From: JAKVJE01 sp047722305
GTDB taxonomy: Bacteria > Actinomycetota > Actinomycetes > Actinomycetales > Microbacteriaceae
Assembly: GCA_047722305.1 (NCBI GenBank)
Contig: JBDNYM010000028.1
Coordinates: 1-27,545, forward strand
Direction: 5' to 3'
DNA: 27,545 nt
A model generated the notes under the pieces. It ran no database searches. It had not been told where the DNA came from and was given only the letters and a program-made list of their open reading frames with translations. Made by a program: the position numbers and the translations under genes. This document shows, piece after piece, positions 15,549-24,670 of the stretch (positions are counted from its first letter, which is position 1; the number at the start of each line of letters is the position of its first letter).

Positions 15549-15554
15549 GAGATC

Positions 15555-17507
15555 GTGGTGGATCAGACAGACAGCGCAGACGCCCGCGTCGGGATGACGC
15601 TCGACGGGCGCTACCGCGTCGAGGAGCGGATCGCCCGCGGCGGCATGGCCACCGTGTACCGCGGGTTCGACACCCGCCTCAATCGCGACGTCGCCATCAA
15701 GGTGCTGCACGACGACCTGGCCGCCGACCGCGAATACCGCGAGAAGTTCACCCACGAGGCGTTCAGCACGGCCCGGCTGAGCGACCCGAACATCGTGGGC
15801 ATCTTCGACCAGGGCCGCGACGGCGACGTCATCTACCTCGTCATGGAGTACCTGCCCGGCCGGACGCTGCGGGACCTCCTCAACCGGCACGGTGCGCTGG
15901 CGCCGCTGGAGGCGCTGGACGTCTTCGAACAGATCACCGCGGGCCTGGCCGCCGCCCACGCCGCCGGGATCATCCACCGCGACCTGAAGCCCGAGAACGT
16001 CCTCATCACTCCGAGCGGGTCTGTCAAGATCGCCGACTTCGGCCTCGCCCGCCCGGCCACTGCCAGCACCGGGTCGACCGGGGCGCTGCTCGGCACCGTG
16101 GCCTACCTGGCTCCGGAGCTGCTGGCTCGCACCGCCGCCGACGAGCGCAGCGACATCTACTCGCTCGGGGTCATGTTCTACGAGATGCTCACCGGGATGC
16201 AGCCTTACCGCGGCGAGCAGGCGATGCAGATCGCCTACCAGCACGCCCACTCGGACATCCCGCTGCCGAGCGCCGCCGCCCCCCTGGTGCCGAGCGGCCT
16301 CGACGACCTGGTGGTCTGGATGACCCGCCGCGATCCCCTCGACCGCCCCGCCGACGCCGGCGAGCTGCTGGAGCAGACCCGCTGGGTGCGCGACGAGGTG
16401 GGTTTCCCGCCCGCCAGCGGGCGCAGCTTCCTCCCGCTGCTCGCCGAGGCCGAGGACCCGAGCCTGCGCGCCACCCAGGTGCTCACCCCCACCGCCGTCG
16501 CCGCCCCGGAGGGCATCCGCCCGCAGGGCACCGTGTCGGCCGCACTGCCCCAGCTGGCAACCATCCCCGACGACCTGCTGCGCGCCTCGCTGCGCCGGCG
16601 GACGCGCCGCACCGCGGTGGCGTCCGTGCTCTCCCTGCTGCTCGTGGCGGCGGCCGGAGTGCTCGGCTGGTTCACCGGGATCGGTCCCGGGGCGCCGCGC
16701 ACCGTGCCGCGGGTGGCCTCGATGGCCGTCGCCGACGCGGTGCGGGCCCTGCACGAACTCGGCCTGGAGGCCACCCAGCGGACCAGCGACTCGGTCACCG
16801 TCCCGCAGGGGACGGTCATCGGGTCGGATCCGGCGGCCGGCGCGCGCGTGGCGCGCGGCGAGCGGGTGACGATCACCGTCTCGACCGGCCCCCGCACCGT
16901 GCGGGTGCCGGTGGTGCGCGGATCGGCGCTCTCCACCGCGGAGGCGGCCCTGCAGCAGGTGGGCTTCGAGGTCGACGGCACCCACGACGAGCTGTTCGAC
17001 GATGCGGTGGGCGCGGGTGCGGTCATCCAGGCCTCCGATGCCGCCGGGACGGTGCTGACCGCCACCGACCACCGCCCGCAGGGCACCCGCCTCCGCCTGA
17101 CCGTATCGCTCGGCGCGGTGCCGAAGGTGACCGGCAAGTCGCTGGCCGGCGCCCGGGAGGCGCTGAGCGCGGTCGGGCTGCAGGTCGCCCAGACGGGCAC
17201 CGACTACTCCGACACCGTGCCCGAGGGGGCGATCATCTCGCAGAGCGACCAGCAGAGCCCCATGGGGCGTGGCGGCACAGTGGACGTGGTCGTGTCGCGC
17301 GGCCCGCAGCCGGTCGCCGTGCCGGACGTGTCCGGCAAGACCGTGGCCGACGCGATGAGCGTGCTGAAGGCGGCCGGGCTGACGCCCGCGACGAACGTGC
17401 CGGGAGCCCTGCAGAGCGTCCTGCCAGCGACCAGCACCAACCCCGCCGCCGGGACACAGGTCGCCAAGGGGGCGACGGTGACGATCAGCGCGTTCCTGTC
17501 GTACTGA
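15555..17507 (+). CDS. pknL: PASTA-domain serine/threonine protein kinase (PknL-like)
   Basis: This receptor-like membrane kinase is expected to sense cell wall fragments and phosphorylate cytoplasmic targets. The product is 650 residues. The kinase domain (about 18-285) has the glycine loop ARGGMATVY, catalytic Lys49 in VAIKV, HRDLKPEN (141-148), DFG (161-163) and APE (186-188), with Thr/Ser residues in the activation loop. A Pro/Ala-rich linker leads to one membrane span (about 353-374). Four PASTA repeats follow to the C-terminus (about 382-449, 450-520, 521-585 and 586-650). The position between idsA and aroG matches pknL in mycobacteria and corynebacteria, though the M. tuberculosis protein lacks PASTA domains. 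The GarA-like FHA protein at 26547-27125 is a plausible substrate. The 93-base gap to convergent aroG shows no clear terminator. Confidence 0.93.
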   Translation: MVDQTDSADARVGMTLDGRYRVEERIARGGMATVYRGFDTRLNRDVAIKVLHDDLAADREYREKFTHEAFSTARLSDPNIVGIFDQGRDGDVIYLVMEYLPGRTLRDLLNRHGALAPLEALDVFEQITAGLAAAHAAGIIHRDLKPENVLITPSGSVKIADFGLARPATASTGSTGALLGTVAYLAPELLARTAADERSDIYSLGVMFYEMLTGMQPYRGEQAMQIAYQHAHSDIPLPSAAAPLVPSGLDDLVVWMTRRDPLDRPADAGELLEQTRWVRDEVGFPPASGRSFLPLLAEAEDPSLRATQVLTPTAVAAPEGIRPQGTVSAALPQLATIPDDLLRASLRRRTRRTAVASVLSLLLVAAAGVLGWFTGIGPGAPRTVPRVASMAVADAVRALHELGLEATQRTSDSVTVPQGTVIGSDPAAGARVARGERVTITVSTGPRTVRVPVVRGSALSTAEAALQQVGFEVDGTHDELFDDAVGAGAVIQASDAAGTVLTATDHRPQGTRLRLTVSLGAVPKVTGKSLAGAREALSAVGLQVAQTGTDYSDTVPEGAIISQSDQQSPMGRGGTVDVVVSRGPQPVAVPDVSGKTVADAMSVLKAAGLTPATNVPGALQSVLPATSTNPAAGTQVAKGATVTISAFLSY

Positions 17508-17600
17508 CACGCAGCGTCTGAATCGAGCCTTCAGCGGCGCCGGGCGAATCAGCCCAGCAGCCCCGAATCGGCGTGCAGCGCTCCCCGGCTCGCCCTCGCC

Positions 17601-18950
17601 CTACTTGCCCTCGCGGCTCTCGGCGAGCAGCTCGGACACCTGGAAGGCGAGTTCGAGCGACTGCTGGTGGTTCAGGCGCGGATCGCACAGCGACTCGTAC
17701 CGGTCGGCCAGATCGCTCTCGTCGATGTGCTCGGCGCCGCCGAGGCACTCGGTGACGTCGTCTCCGGTCATCTCGACGTGGATGCCTCCCGGGTAGGTGC
17801 CCGCGGCCGCATGCGCCTCGAAGAATCCGCGCACCTCGTCCATGACGTCGTCGAACCGGCGCGTCTTGTAGCCGTTCGAGGCGGTGAAGCCGTTGCCGTG
17901 CATCGGGTCGGTGATCCACAGCGGGGTGGCGCCCGAGTCGCGCACCGCCTCGAGGATGGGCGGCAGGACGGAGCGGATCTTGCCCGCCCCCATCCTGGTG
18001 ATGAACGTGAGCCGGCCGGGAACGCGGTCCGGGTCGAGCGCCGCGATGAGGTCGAGGGCCTCCTGCGGGGTGGTGCCCGGTCCGAGCTTCACCCCGATGG
18101 GGTTGCGGATGCGCGAGAAGAAGTCGATATGGGCCCCGTCGAGCTGGCGGGTGCGCTCGCCGACCCACACGAAGTGCGCCGAAGTGTCGTACAGCGCGGA
18201 GGTGCGCGGGTCGATCCGGGTCAGAGGACGCTCGTAGTCGAGCAGCAGCCCCTCGTGGCCCATGGCGAAGTCGACGTGCTGCAGGTCTTCCCCGCCGGCG
18301 CCGCACGCCTGCAGGAAGCTCACCGCCCGGTCGATCTCGTGGGCCATCTGGTCGTAGCGGGCATTGGCGGGATTCTCCGCGAAGCCCTGGTTCCAGGCAT
18401 GCACCTGGGTGAGCGCGGCCGCCCCGCCGCGCGTGTAGGCGTCGACGAAGCTGATGGTGGCCGCGGCCGCCTCGTAGGCCTGCAGCAGCCGGTCCGGGGC
18501 GGGGCGCCGCGACTCGGCGGTGAACTCGTATCCGTTGACCGCGTCCCCCCGGTACGACGGCAGCTCCACGCCGTCGCGGGTCTCGGTCGGCTTCGAGCGG
18601 GGCTTGCCGAACTGGCCGGCCATCCGTCCCATCTTCACCACCGGCACCGAGGCGCCGTAGGTGAGGATGATGGCCATCTGCAGCAGCGTCTTGACGCGCC
18701 CCTCGATCTCGGCCGCGGTGATGCCGGCGAAGGTCTCGGCGCAGTCGCCGCCCTGCAGCAGGAACGCCCGGCCTTGGGCGGCCTCCCCCAGGCGGACGCG
18801 CAGCGCGTCGGCCGCGCGCGGCGACACCAGTGGCGGCAGATCGGCCAGGCGGGCCTTGACCGCGGCCAGTTCCGCGAGATCCGGCCAGTCCGGCTGCTGC
18901 CTGGCCTCGAGGTCCCGCCAGGTCGGCACGGTGGGTGCGGCTGCCGTCAT
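17601..18950 (-). CDS. aroG: Class II 3-deoxy-7-phosphoheptulonate (DAHP) synthase
   Basis: This enzyme condenses phosphoenolpyruvate and erythrose 4-phosphate, the first step of the shikimate pathway to aromatic amino acids. The product is 449 residues, as in plant and actinobacterial class II enzymes. Visible metal-binding positions are Cys70 in LLQGGDCAETF, His in ITDPMHGNGFTAS, Glu in IHVEMTGDDVTECLGG and Asp in CDPRLNHQQSLEL. Substrate-binding blocks include VVKMGRMAGQFGKPRS and THMG-like FITRMGAGKIR. The ATG at 18950 overlaps the plsC stop (ATGA), so it is probably coupled to plsC. It converges on pknL, the same relation as in Mycobacterium tuberculosis. Confidence 0.96.
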   Translation of the reverse strand: MTAAAPTVPTWRDLEARQQPDWPDLAELAAVKARLADLPPLVSPRAADALRVRLGEAAQGRAFLLQGGDCAETFAGITAAEIEGRVKTLLQMAIILTYGASVPVVKMGRMAGQFGKPRSKPTETRDGVELPSYRGDAVNGYEFTAESRRPAPDRLLQAYEAAAATISFVDAYTRGGAAALTQVHAWNQGFAENPANARYDQMAHEIDRAVSFLQACGAGGEDLQHVDFAMGHEGLLLDYERPLTRIDPRTSALYDTSAHFVWVGERTRQLDGAHIDFFSRIRNPIGVKLGPGTTPQEALDLIAALDPDRVPGRLTFITRMGAGKIRSVLPPILEAVRDSGATPLWITDPMHGNGFTASNGYKTRRFDDVMDEVRGFFEAHAAAGTYPGGIHVEMTGDDVTECLGGAEHIDESDLADRYESLCDPRLNHQQSLELAFQVSELLAESREGK

Positions 18951-19768
18951 GAATCGTTCTCCTGGATCGTCGTGGTTGCTGCGGTGGTGGAAGTCGTGAA
19001 CTGGCCGGTGGCGGCCACGGGCTCGGTGCCCGGCTCGGCGGTGACCTCGCCGTCGCTCGGCTCGGTCGCGGCGGGCGTCTGCGCCGCCGCCCCCATCCGG
19101 GAACGCAGCACCGACCCGTAGATGTCGGAGTAGGGCTGGCCGCTCAGCCGCTGGATCTCGAGCATGATCTCGTCGGTGATCGAGCGCAGCACGAACCGGT
19201 CCCCCTCCATCCCAGCGAACCGGCTGAAGTCGAGCGGCTCCCCGAAGTGGATCTCGATCGGCACCCGACGCAGCCGCCGGGAGCCGATGGGCATCATCTT
19301 CTCCGTCCCCACCACGACGGCGGGGACGACGGGGCACTTGGCGGCCAGGATGGTGCGGGCCACCCCGGTGCGCCCCCGGTGCAGCTCGCCATCGGGGCTG
19401 CGCGTCCCCTCCGGGTACAGCGCCAGGATGCGCCCCTCGGCCAGCGCCCGCAGCCCGGTGTTGAGCGAGGCTTCGGAACGCTTGCCGCCGGAGCGGTCGA
19501 TGGGCAGCTGCCCGGTCGACATCATGAACCGGCGGACGGCCCACCCGCCGAGCCCCCGGCCGGTGAAGTAGTCGCTCTTGGCCAGGAAGTGCACGGGCCG
19601 CCCCGGCACATACAGCGGCATGAAGATCGAGTCGATGACGGAGAGGTGGTTGCCCACCAGCACCACCGGCCCGCTGCGCGGCACGTGTTCGCGGCCCGTC
19701 ACCCGTGCAGGGTAGAGCACGCGCAGCAGCGGTCCGGCCAGCACATACTTCAACAGCCAATACAGCAC
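18947..19768 (-). CDS. plsC: 1-acyl-sn-glycerol-3-phosphate acyltransferase (PlsC family)
   Basis: This membrane-associated acyltransferase is expected to make phosphatidic acid from lysophosphatidic acid and an acyl donor. The product is 273 residues. The catalytic NHLSVID motif (His41, Asp46) and the phosphate-binding YPEGTRSPDG (118-127) are intact, as is a hydrophobic N-terminus (about 1-20). The last 50 residues or so are an acidic, Thr/Ala-rich tail with no recognised domain. The start is a GTG at 19768 with GGAAGGAG seven bases upstream. The 3' end overlaps aroG by four bases. The exact substrate cannot be settled from sequence. Confidence 0.91.
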   Translation of the reverse strand: MLYWLLKYVLAGPLLRVLYPARVTGREHVPRSGPVVLVGNHLSVIDSIFMPLYVPGRPVHFLAKSDYFTGRGLGGWAVRRFMMSTGQLPIDRSGGKRSEASLNTGLRALAEGRILALYPEGTRSPDGELHRGRTGVARTILAAKCPVVPAVVVGTEKMMPIGSRRLRRVPIEIHFGEPLDFSRFAGMEGDRFVLRSITDEIMLEIQRLSGQPYSDIYGSVLRSRMGAAAQTPAATEPSDGEVTAEPGTEPVAATGQFTTSTTAATTTIQENDS

Positions 19769-19822
19769 CAGACGTCTCCTTCCCCGGTCAGCAAGCGTAC
19801 CCGGTCACCGGGACGCGGGTCA

Positions 19823-19848
19823 GACTCAGAACCAGGACTCAGAACCAG
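19823..19848. repeat. 13-bp tandem duplication across the def stop codon
   Basis: GACTCAGAACCAG occurs twice back to back (19823-19835 and 19836-19848). The second copy carries the def stop codon and the last codons, and the first copy lies just after the gene. A 13-base palindrome, CCCGGTCACCGGG, sits close by at 19800-19812. Confidence 0.8.
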
Positions 19849-20330
19849 GGCTGCTGGCGCAGCGTCCGCATGGCCTGCTTGCGCACCTCGGGGCTGAGGC
19901 GGCGAAGGTAGACCATGCCCTGCAGGTGATCGGTCTCATGCTGCAGGGCCTGGGCCATGAGCCCGTCACCGACGAGGGTGACGGGCCGGCCGTCGAGGTC
20001 GATGCCGCGCACGGTGGCGTGCTCGAAGCGCGGGGTCGGAAACCAGAGGTCGGGCACCGAGAGGCACCCCTCCTCGATCTCGCGCCGCTCCCCCGAGGTC
20101 TCGACGACCTCGGGGTTGAGCACGTAGCCGATACGACCGTCCACGTTGTAGCTGAACGCGGCCAGGGCGACGCCGATCTGGGGCGCTGCGACGCCGGCCC
20201 GGCCGGGCAGCGCCACCGTGTCGCACAGATCGGTCACCAGCGCGCGCACCGAGTCGTCGATCGCCTCGATGGGTGCGCACGGGGTGCGCAGCACCGGGTC
20301 ACCGTAGATGCGGATGTCGCGAACGGCCAC
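19839..20330 (-). CDS. def: Peptide deformylase
   Basis: Peptide deformylase removes the N-formyl group from new proteins. The product is 163 residues. The three family motifs are present: GRAGVAAPQIG (43-53, with Arg in place of the second residue of the usual GxGxAAPQ), EGCLSVP (87-93, metal ligand Cys89) and QHETDHLQG (130-138, His131, Glu132 and His135). The start is a GTG at 20330 with AGGAGG nine bases upstream. It follows pyc by 42 bases on the same strand and precedes plsC by 70 bases, so pyc-def-plsC-aroG may be one transcript. A 13-base tandem repeat spans the stop. Confidence 0.95.
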   Translation of the reverse strand: MAVRDIRIYGDPVLRTPCAPIEAIDDSVRALVTDLCDTVALPGRAGVAAPQIGVALAAFSYNVDGRIGYVLNPEVVETSGERREIEEGCLSVPDLWFPTPRFEHATVRGIDLDGRPVTLVGDGLMAQALQHETDHLQGMVYLRRLSPEVRKQAMRTLRQQPWF

Positions 20331-20372
20331 TGGGCGCCGCCTCCTGGTTCTCGATTCGTTGCGCCCCGCAGC

Positions 20373-23300
20373 CTACTCGGCCGCGCGGTCGATGACGACC
20401 AGCAGGTCGCCGGCGCTCGTCTGGGTCGGGGCGGCGAACACGATCCGCGCCACCGTGCCGGAGACGGTGGCATTGATGTTGGCCTCCATCTTCATGGCCT
20501 CGATGCTCGCCACCGGCTGCCCCTCCTCGATCGCGTCGCCGGGCTTGACCTTGGTGGTCACGACACCGCTGAACGGCGAGGCGACCTGGGTCGGGTCGGA
20601 CGGGTCGGCCTTCTCGGCGGCGGTGGTCTCGACCTTGACCGAGGTGTCGCGCACCGTCACCGGCCGCACCTCGCCGTCGAGCAGGCCGTAGACGATCCGC
20701 TCGCCGGATTCGTCCGCCGGCCCGATCGCCGACAGCGCCGTGTAGACGGTCTTGCCGGGGCGCAGCTCGGTGCCGTGCTCGACGCCGGGCTGCAGTCCGT
20801 AGAAGTAGTCGTCGGTGCGCACGGCCGACAGGTCGCCGTACGCGGCGATGCCGTCGCGGTAGATCTTGGTCGGGGCGGCCAGCAGCAGCTCGTTGAGCTC
20901 GTCGCGGCGCGACGCGGAGTCGCCGTCCAGGTTGGCTTCCGCCTCGGCGCTGATCGGGGTGATCGACATGTCGACGGTGCGACCCGCGAGCACCTTGGTG
21001 CGGAACGGCTCCGGCCACCCGCCCGGCAGGTCGCCGAGCTGGCCGGCCATGAAGTTCACCACGGAGTCGGGCACGTCGTACTTCTCGGGGTGCTCCTCGA
21101 AGTCGGCCGGATCGATGTCCTTGGCGGCCATCATGAGGGCCAGATCGCCGACCACCTTGGACGACGGCGTCACCTTGGTGGGACGGCCGAGCATGAGGTT
21201 GGCCGCCGCGTACATGTCCTCGATCTTCTCGAACTGGTCGCCCAGCCCCAGCGCGTCCGCCTGGGCGCGCAGGTTGGTGAGCTGACCGCCCGGGATCTGG
21301 TGGCGGTAGATGCGGCCGGTCGGCGCCCGCAACCCCTTCTCGAAGGGGGCGTAGAGCTCGCGGACGGCCTGCCAGTAGGGCTCGAAGTCGGTGACCGCGT
21401 CCAGCGACAGCTCCGTGTCGCGCTCGGTGTGGGCCAGGGCCGCGACCAGGGCCGCCATCGACGGCTGGCTGGTGGTGCCGGCCATGGGCGAACTGGCGAC
21501 ATCCACCGCGTCCACGCCCGCCTCGGCGGCGGCCAGCAGCGTGGCCAGCTGCCCGCCCGGGGTGTCGTGGGTGTGCAGGTGCACGGGCACGTCGAACTCG
21601 CTGCGCAGAGCGGTGACCAGCCGGCGCGCCGCCTCGGGACGCAGCAGCCCGGCCATGTCCTTGATGCCGAGCACGTGGGCGCCGGCCTTCACGATCTGCT
21701 CGGCCAGCTTCAGGTAGTAGTCGAGGGTGTAGAGGTCCTCGGCCGGGTCGGCCAGGTCGCCGGAGTAGCACAGCGCGCCCTCTGCCACCGCGGTGTCGGT
21801 GGCGAGCACGGCCTCGATGGCCGGACGCATCTGGTTGATGTCGTTGAGCGAGTCGAAGATGCGGAAGATGTCGCAGCCCGACGCCGCCGCCTCCTGCACG
21901 AACGCGTCGCACACCTTCTGCGGGTAGGGGATGTACCCGACGGTGTTGCGGCCGCGCAGCAGCATCTGGATGGGCAGGTTCGGCATGGCGGCGTGCAGCT
22001 TGTCGAGCCGCTCCCAGGGGTCCTCCCCCAGGAAGCGCAGGCAGACGTCGTAGGTGGCGCCGCCCCAGGCCTCGACCGACCAGAGCTCCGGCAGCAGCCG
22101 CGCCTCGTACGGCGCCGCGTCCAGCAGATCTCTGGTGCGCACCCGCGTCGCCAGCAGCGACTGGTGAGCGTCGCGGAACGTGGTATCGGTGACCCGCAGC
22201 CGGGTCTCGGCGCGCAGGGCGGCCGCGAACCCGGTCGGACCGAGCTCGCGCAGCTGCTGCAGGGCGCCGTCCGGGACGGGGGCGCTGAGATCGGCGGCGG
22301 GCAGTTTGTCCGCAGGCGGGATGAGCCCGGCCGGGCGCGGCCCGTTGGGCTGGTTGACGGTGACCTCGGCCAGGAACTTCAGCACCTTGCCCTCGTCGTC
22401 GGGCGTGGGCTGCACGTCGAGCAGCTCCGGGGTCTCGTCGATGAACTTGGTGCTGAGGTTGCCCGACGAGAAGTCGGGGTCGTCGAGCACGTTGATGAGG
22501 AACGGGATGTTCGTCTTCACGCCGCCGATGCGGAACTCGCCCAGCGCCCGGCGGGTGCGGCGCACCGCGGAGGGGAAGTCCTCCGCGCTGCACACCAGCT
22601 TGGCCAGCAGCGAGTCGAAGTACGGGCTGATCTCGGCCCCCACCGCCGCGGTGGCGCCGTCGATGCGCACCCCGTCGCCGCCCGGCTGCTGGAACGCCGT
22701 GATGGTGCCGGTGTCGGGCATGAAGTTGGCCGCCGGGTCCTCCGTGGTGACACGGGTCTGGATGGCGGCGCCGGTGCGGGTGATCCTCTGCTGCTGCAAG
22801 CCGAGGTCGGCCAGCGAGGCGCCGGCGGCGATGAGCATCTGCGAGCGCACGATGTCGACGCCGGTGATCTGCTCGGTCACGGTGTGCTCGACCTGCACCC
22901 GGGGGTTCATCTCGATGAAGGTGTGCTTGCCGGCGCGGTCGCCGACGGTGTCGACCAGGAACTCGACGGTCCCGGCGTTGACGTAGTTGATCTCGCGGGC
23001 GAACTTGATCGCGTCGGTGGTGAGCGCCGCGCGCAGCTCTGCGCTGATGTTCGGCGCCGGGGCGATCTCGACCACCTTCTGGTTGCGCCGCTGGATGGAG
23101 CAGTCGCGCTCGAACAGGTGGATGACCTCGCCGGTCGCGTCGGCCAGCACCTGCACCTCGATGTGGCGGGGCCGCAGCACGGCCTGCTCCAGGAACATGC
23201 TGCCGTCGCCGAACGCCTCGGCGGCCTCGTTGGAGGCCTGCTGCAGGGCGGCGAGCAGCTCATCCTTGGTCTCGATGCGACGCATGCCGCGACCGCCGCC

Positions 23301-23789
23301 GCCGGCGACCGCCTTGACGAACAGGGGGAAGCCGACCTCGTCCGACTGCGCGACCAGGCTCTCCAGATCGAGCGTCGCATCGGTGGAGCGCAGCGTGGGG
23401 ACGCCCGCCCGGTTCGCCGCGTGCTTCGCGTTCACCTTGTCGCCGGCGAGCTCCAGGGCCTCCGGGGTGGGGCCGATGAACGTGATGCCGTTGTCGCGGG
23501 CGGCGCGAGCCAGCCCGGCGTTCTCCGAAAGGAATCCATAGCCGGGGTAGATGGCATCGGCGCCCGATTCCAGCGCGATGCGGATGATCTCGTCGATGTC
23601 GAGGTAGGCGCGGACGGGGCGGCCGGGCTGGCTCTGGATCTGGTAGGCCTCGTCGGCCTTGACACGGTGGGCGGAATGCCGATCCTCGAACGGATATATC
23701 GCGACAGTTTCGGCGCCGAGTTCGTGAGCGGCACGAATGCCGCGAATGGCGATCTCCCCGCGATTGGCGATCAGGATCTTCTGAAACAT
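20373..23789 (-). CDS. pyc: Pyruvate carboxylase
   Basis: This biotin enzyme carboxylates pyruvate to oxaloacetate, refilling the citric acid cycle. The product is 1138 residues, the full single-chain length. The biotin carboxylase domain (about 1-450) starts with ILIANRGEIAIR and has the ATP-grasp loop AGGGGRGM (162-169), FLEQ, QVEHTVTEQITG and the HIEVQVLAD strand. The carboxyltransferase domain (about 530-830) has DTTFRDAHQSLLATR, DIFRIFDSLND and HLHTHDTPGG. A linker follows, then the biotinyl domain with EAMKMEA (biotin Lys1100). The start is the ATG at 23789 with GGAGG six bases upstream. It is divergent from parA. No frameshift or missing motif is visible. Confidence 0.98.
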   Translation of the reverse strand: MFQKILIANRGEIAIRGIRAAHELGAETVAIYPFEDRHSAHRVKADEAYQIQSQPGRPVRAYLDIDEIIRIALESGADAIYPGYGFLSENAGLARAARDNGITFIGPTPEALELAGDKVNAKHAANRAGVPTLRSTDATLDLESLVAQSDEVGFPLFVKAVAGGGGRGMRRIETKDELLAALQQASNEAAEAFGDGSMFLEQAVLRPRHIEVQVLADATGEVIHLFERDCSIQRRNQKVVEIAPAPNISAELRAALTTDAIKFAREINYVNAGTVEFLVDTVGDRAGKHTFIEMNPRVQVEHTVTEQITGVDIVRSQMLIAAGASLADLGLQQQRITRTGAAIQTRVTTEDPAANFMPDTGTITAFQQPGGDGVRIDGATAAVGAEISPYFDSLLAKLVCSAEDFPSAVRRTRRALGEFRIGGVKTNIPFLINVLDDPDFSSGNLSTKFIDETPELLDVQPTPDDEGKVLKFLAEVTVNQPNGPRPAGLIPPADKLPAADLSAPVPDGALQQLRELGPTGFAAALRAETRLRVTDTTFRDAHQSLLATRVRTRDLLDAAPYEARLLPELWSVEAWGGATYDVCLRFLGEDPWERLDKLHAAMPNLPIQMLLRGRNTVGYIPYPQKVCDAFVQEAAASGCDIFRIFDSLNDINQMRPAIEAVLATDTAVAEGALCYSGDLADPAEDLYTLDYYLKLAEQIVKAGAHVLGIKDMAGLLRPEAARRLVTALRSEFDVPVHLHTHDTPGGQLATLLAAAEAGVDAVDVASSPMAGTTSQPSMAALVAALAHTERDTELSLDAVTDFEPYWQAVRELYAPFEKGLRAPTGRIYRHQIPGGQLTNLRAQADALGLGDQFEKIEDMYAAANLMLGRPTKVTPSSKVVGDLALMMAAKDIDPADFEEHPEKYDVPDSVVNFMAGQLGDLPGGWPEPFRTKVLAGRTVDMSITPISAEAEANLDGDSASRRDELNELLLAAPTKIYRDGIAAYGDLSAVRTDDYFYGLQPGVEHGTELRPGKTVYTALSAIGPADESGERIVYGLLDGEVRPVTVRDTSVKVETTAAEKADPSDPTQVASPFSGVVTTKVKPGDAIEEGQPVASIEAMKMEANINATVSGTVARIVFAAPTQTSAGDLLVVIDRAAE

Positions 23790-23846
23790 GCAATTCCTCC
23801 CGGGACACCGAACCTCACACCGTTATGAAGTTCGCGGATTCGACGC

Positions 23847-23852
23847 TAGCCT
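23847..23852 (+). promoter_or_regulatory. Candidate -10 element for a leaderless parA transcript
   Basis: TAGCCT fits TANNNT and ends eight bases before the GTG at 23861, so the transcript could begin at the start codon. There is no ribosome-binding site ahead of this GTG or ahead of the in-frame ATG at 23825. Confidence 0.45.
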
Positions 23853-23860
23853 ATCGTCTC

Positions 23861-24670
23861 GTGGATGTTCTCAGTATCAGCTCGCTGAAGGGCGGCGTCG
23901 GCAAGACTACGATCGCCCTCGGCCTGGCCTCCTCCGCGCTGTCGAAGAACCTGCGCACGCTCATCGTCGACGTCGACCCGCAGTCCGACGTCACGACCGG
24001 GCTGGCCGCGACCGCGACCAGCGGGGTCTCGGTCGCCAACGTTCTCAGCCAGCCCCGGCCCGAGACCGTGCGGAAGGCGATCGTCCCCAGCGCCTGGACA
24101 CTGGGGAAGAAGGCTTCGGTGGATGTGATGGTCGGCTCGCCGTCCACCATCGCCTTCGACTCCCCGACGCCGTCGTCGGCCGAGATCTGGCACCTCGACG
24201 AGGCGTTGTCGATGGTCGAGCAGGCATATGACCTGGTGCTCATCGACTGCCCGCCCTCGCTCAACGCACTGACGCGCAACGCCTGGGTGGCGTCCGACCG
24301 CATCCTGCTGGTCAGCGAGCCCAGCCTGTTCGCCGTGTCGGCCGTCGGCCGGGCGCTGAAAGCCATGCAGGAGCTCGGTGACGCGCAGCGCATCTCGGTG
24401 CTGCCGTTCGGCGTGCTCATCAACCGGTACCGGTCCAAGTCGCTTGAGCACCAGTACCGCGTCAAGGAGCTCAAGGAGCTCTACCCCTCGCTCATCCTGC
24501 CCATGACGCTGCCCGAGCGCGCCAGCCTGCAGCAGGCCCAGGGGGCGGCCCGGCCGGTGCACGGCTGGCCCAGCGAGTCGGCCGAGGAAGCCGCGCAGGT
24601 GTTCGACCAGACGCTGGAGCGCTTCCTGTCGGAGGTCTCCGACGGGGCGCGGCGGCGCGGGCGCAAGTAG
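23861..24670 (+). CDS. ParA-family ATPase
   Basis: This protein belongs to the deviant Walker ATPases that position DNA or protein cargo. From the GTG at 23861 it is 269 residues and begins MDVLSISSLKGGVGKTT (Walker A at 10-17). Also visible are the Walker A' strand VDVDPQSDVTTG and the Walker B block DLVLIDCPPSLNALTRN. The Arg-rich C-terminus ends RRRGRK. An in-frame ATG at 23825 would add 12 residues but has no ribosome-binding site and lies upstream of the likely -10. No ParB gene or full parS site is in the window, so it is an orphan here and its cargo is unknown. It is divergent from pyc and convergent with a merR gene. Confidence 0.9.
   Translation: MDVLSISSLKGGVGKTTIALGLASSALSKNLRTLIVDVDPQSDVTTGLAATATSGVSVANVLSQPRPETVRKAIVPSAWTLGKKASVDVMVGSPSTIAFDSPTPSSAEIWHLDEALSMVEQAYDLVLIDCPPSLNALTRNAWVASDRILLVSEPSLFAVSAVGRALKAMQELGDAQRISVLPFGVLINRYRSKSLEHQYRVKELKELYPSLILPMTLPERASLQQAQGAARPVHGWPSESAEEAAQVFDQTLERFLSEVSDGARRRGRK

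Noticed and set aside
17508..17600. A CTGAA/TTCAG hairpin between convergent pknL and aroG
   Set aside because: The stem is five bases with no T tract on either strand, too weak to call a terminator.
19926..23828. A 1300-codon open frame on the plus strand opposite pyc and def
   Set aside because: It is antisense to clearly conserved genes, and its translation is Gly/Arg/His/Val-rich without any family motif. High GC content keeps such frames open.
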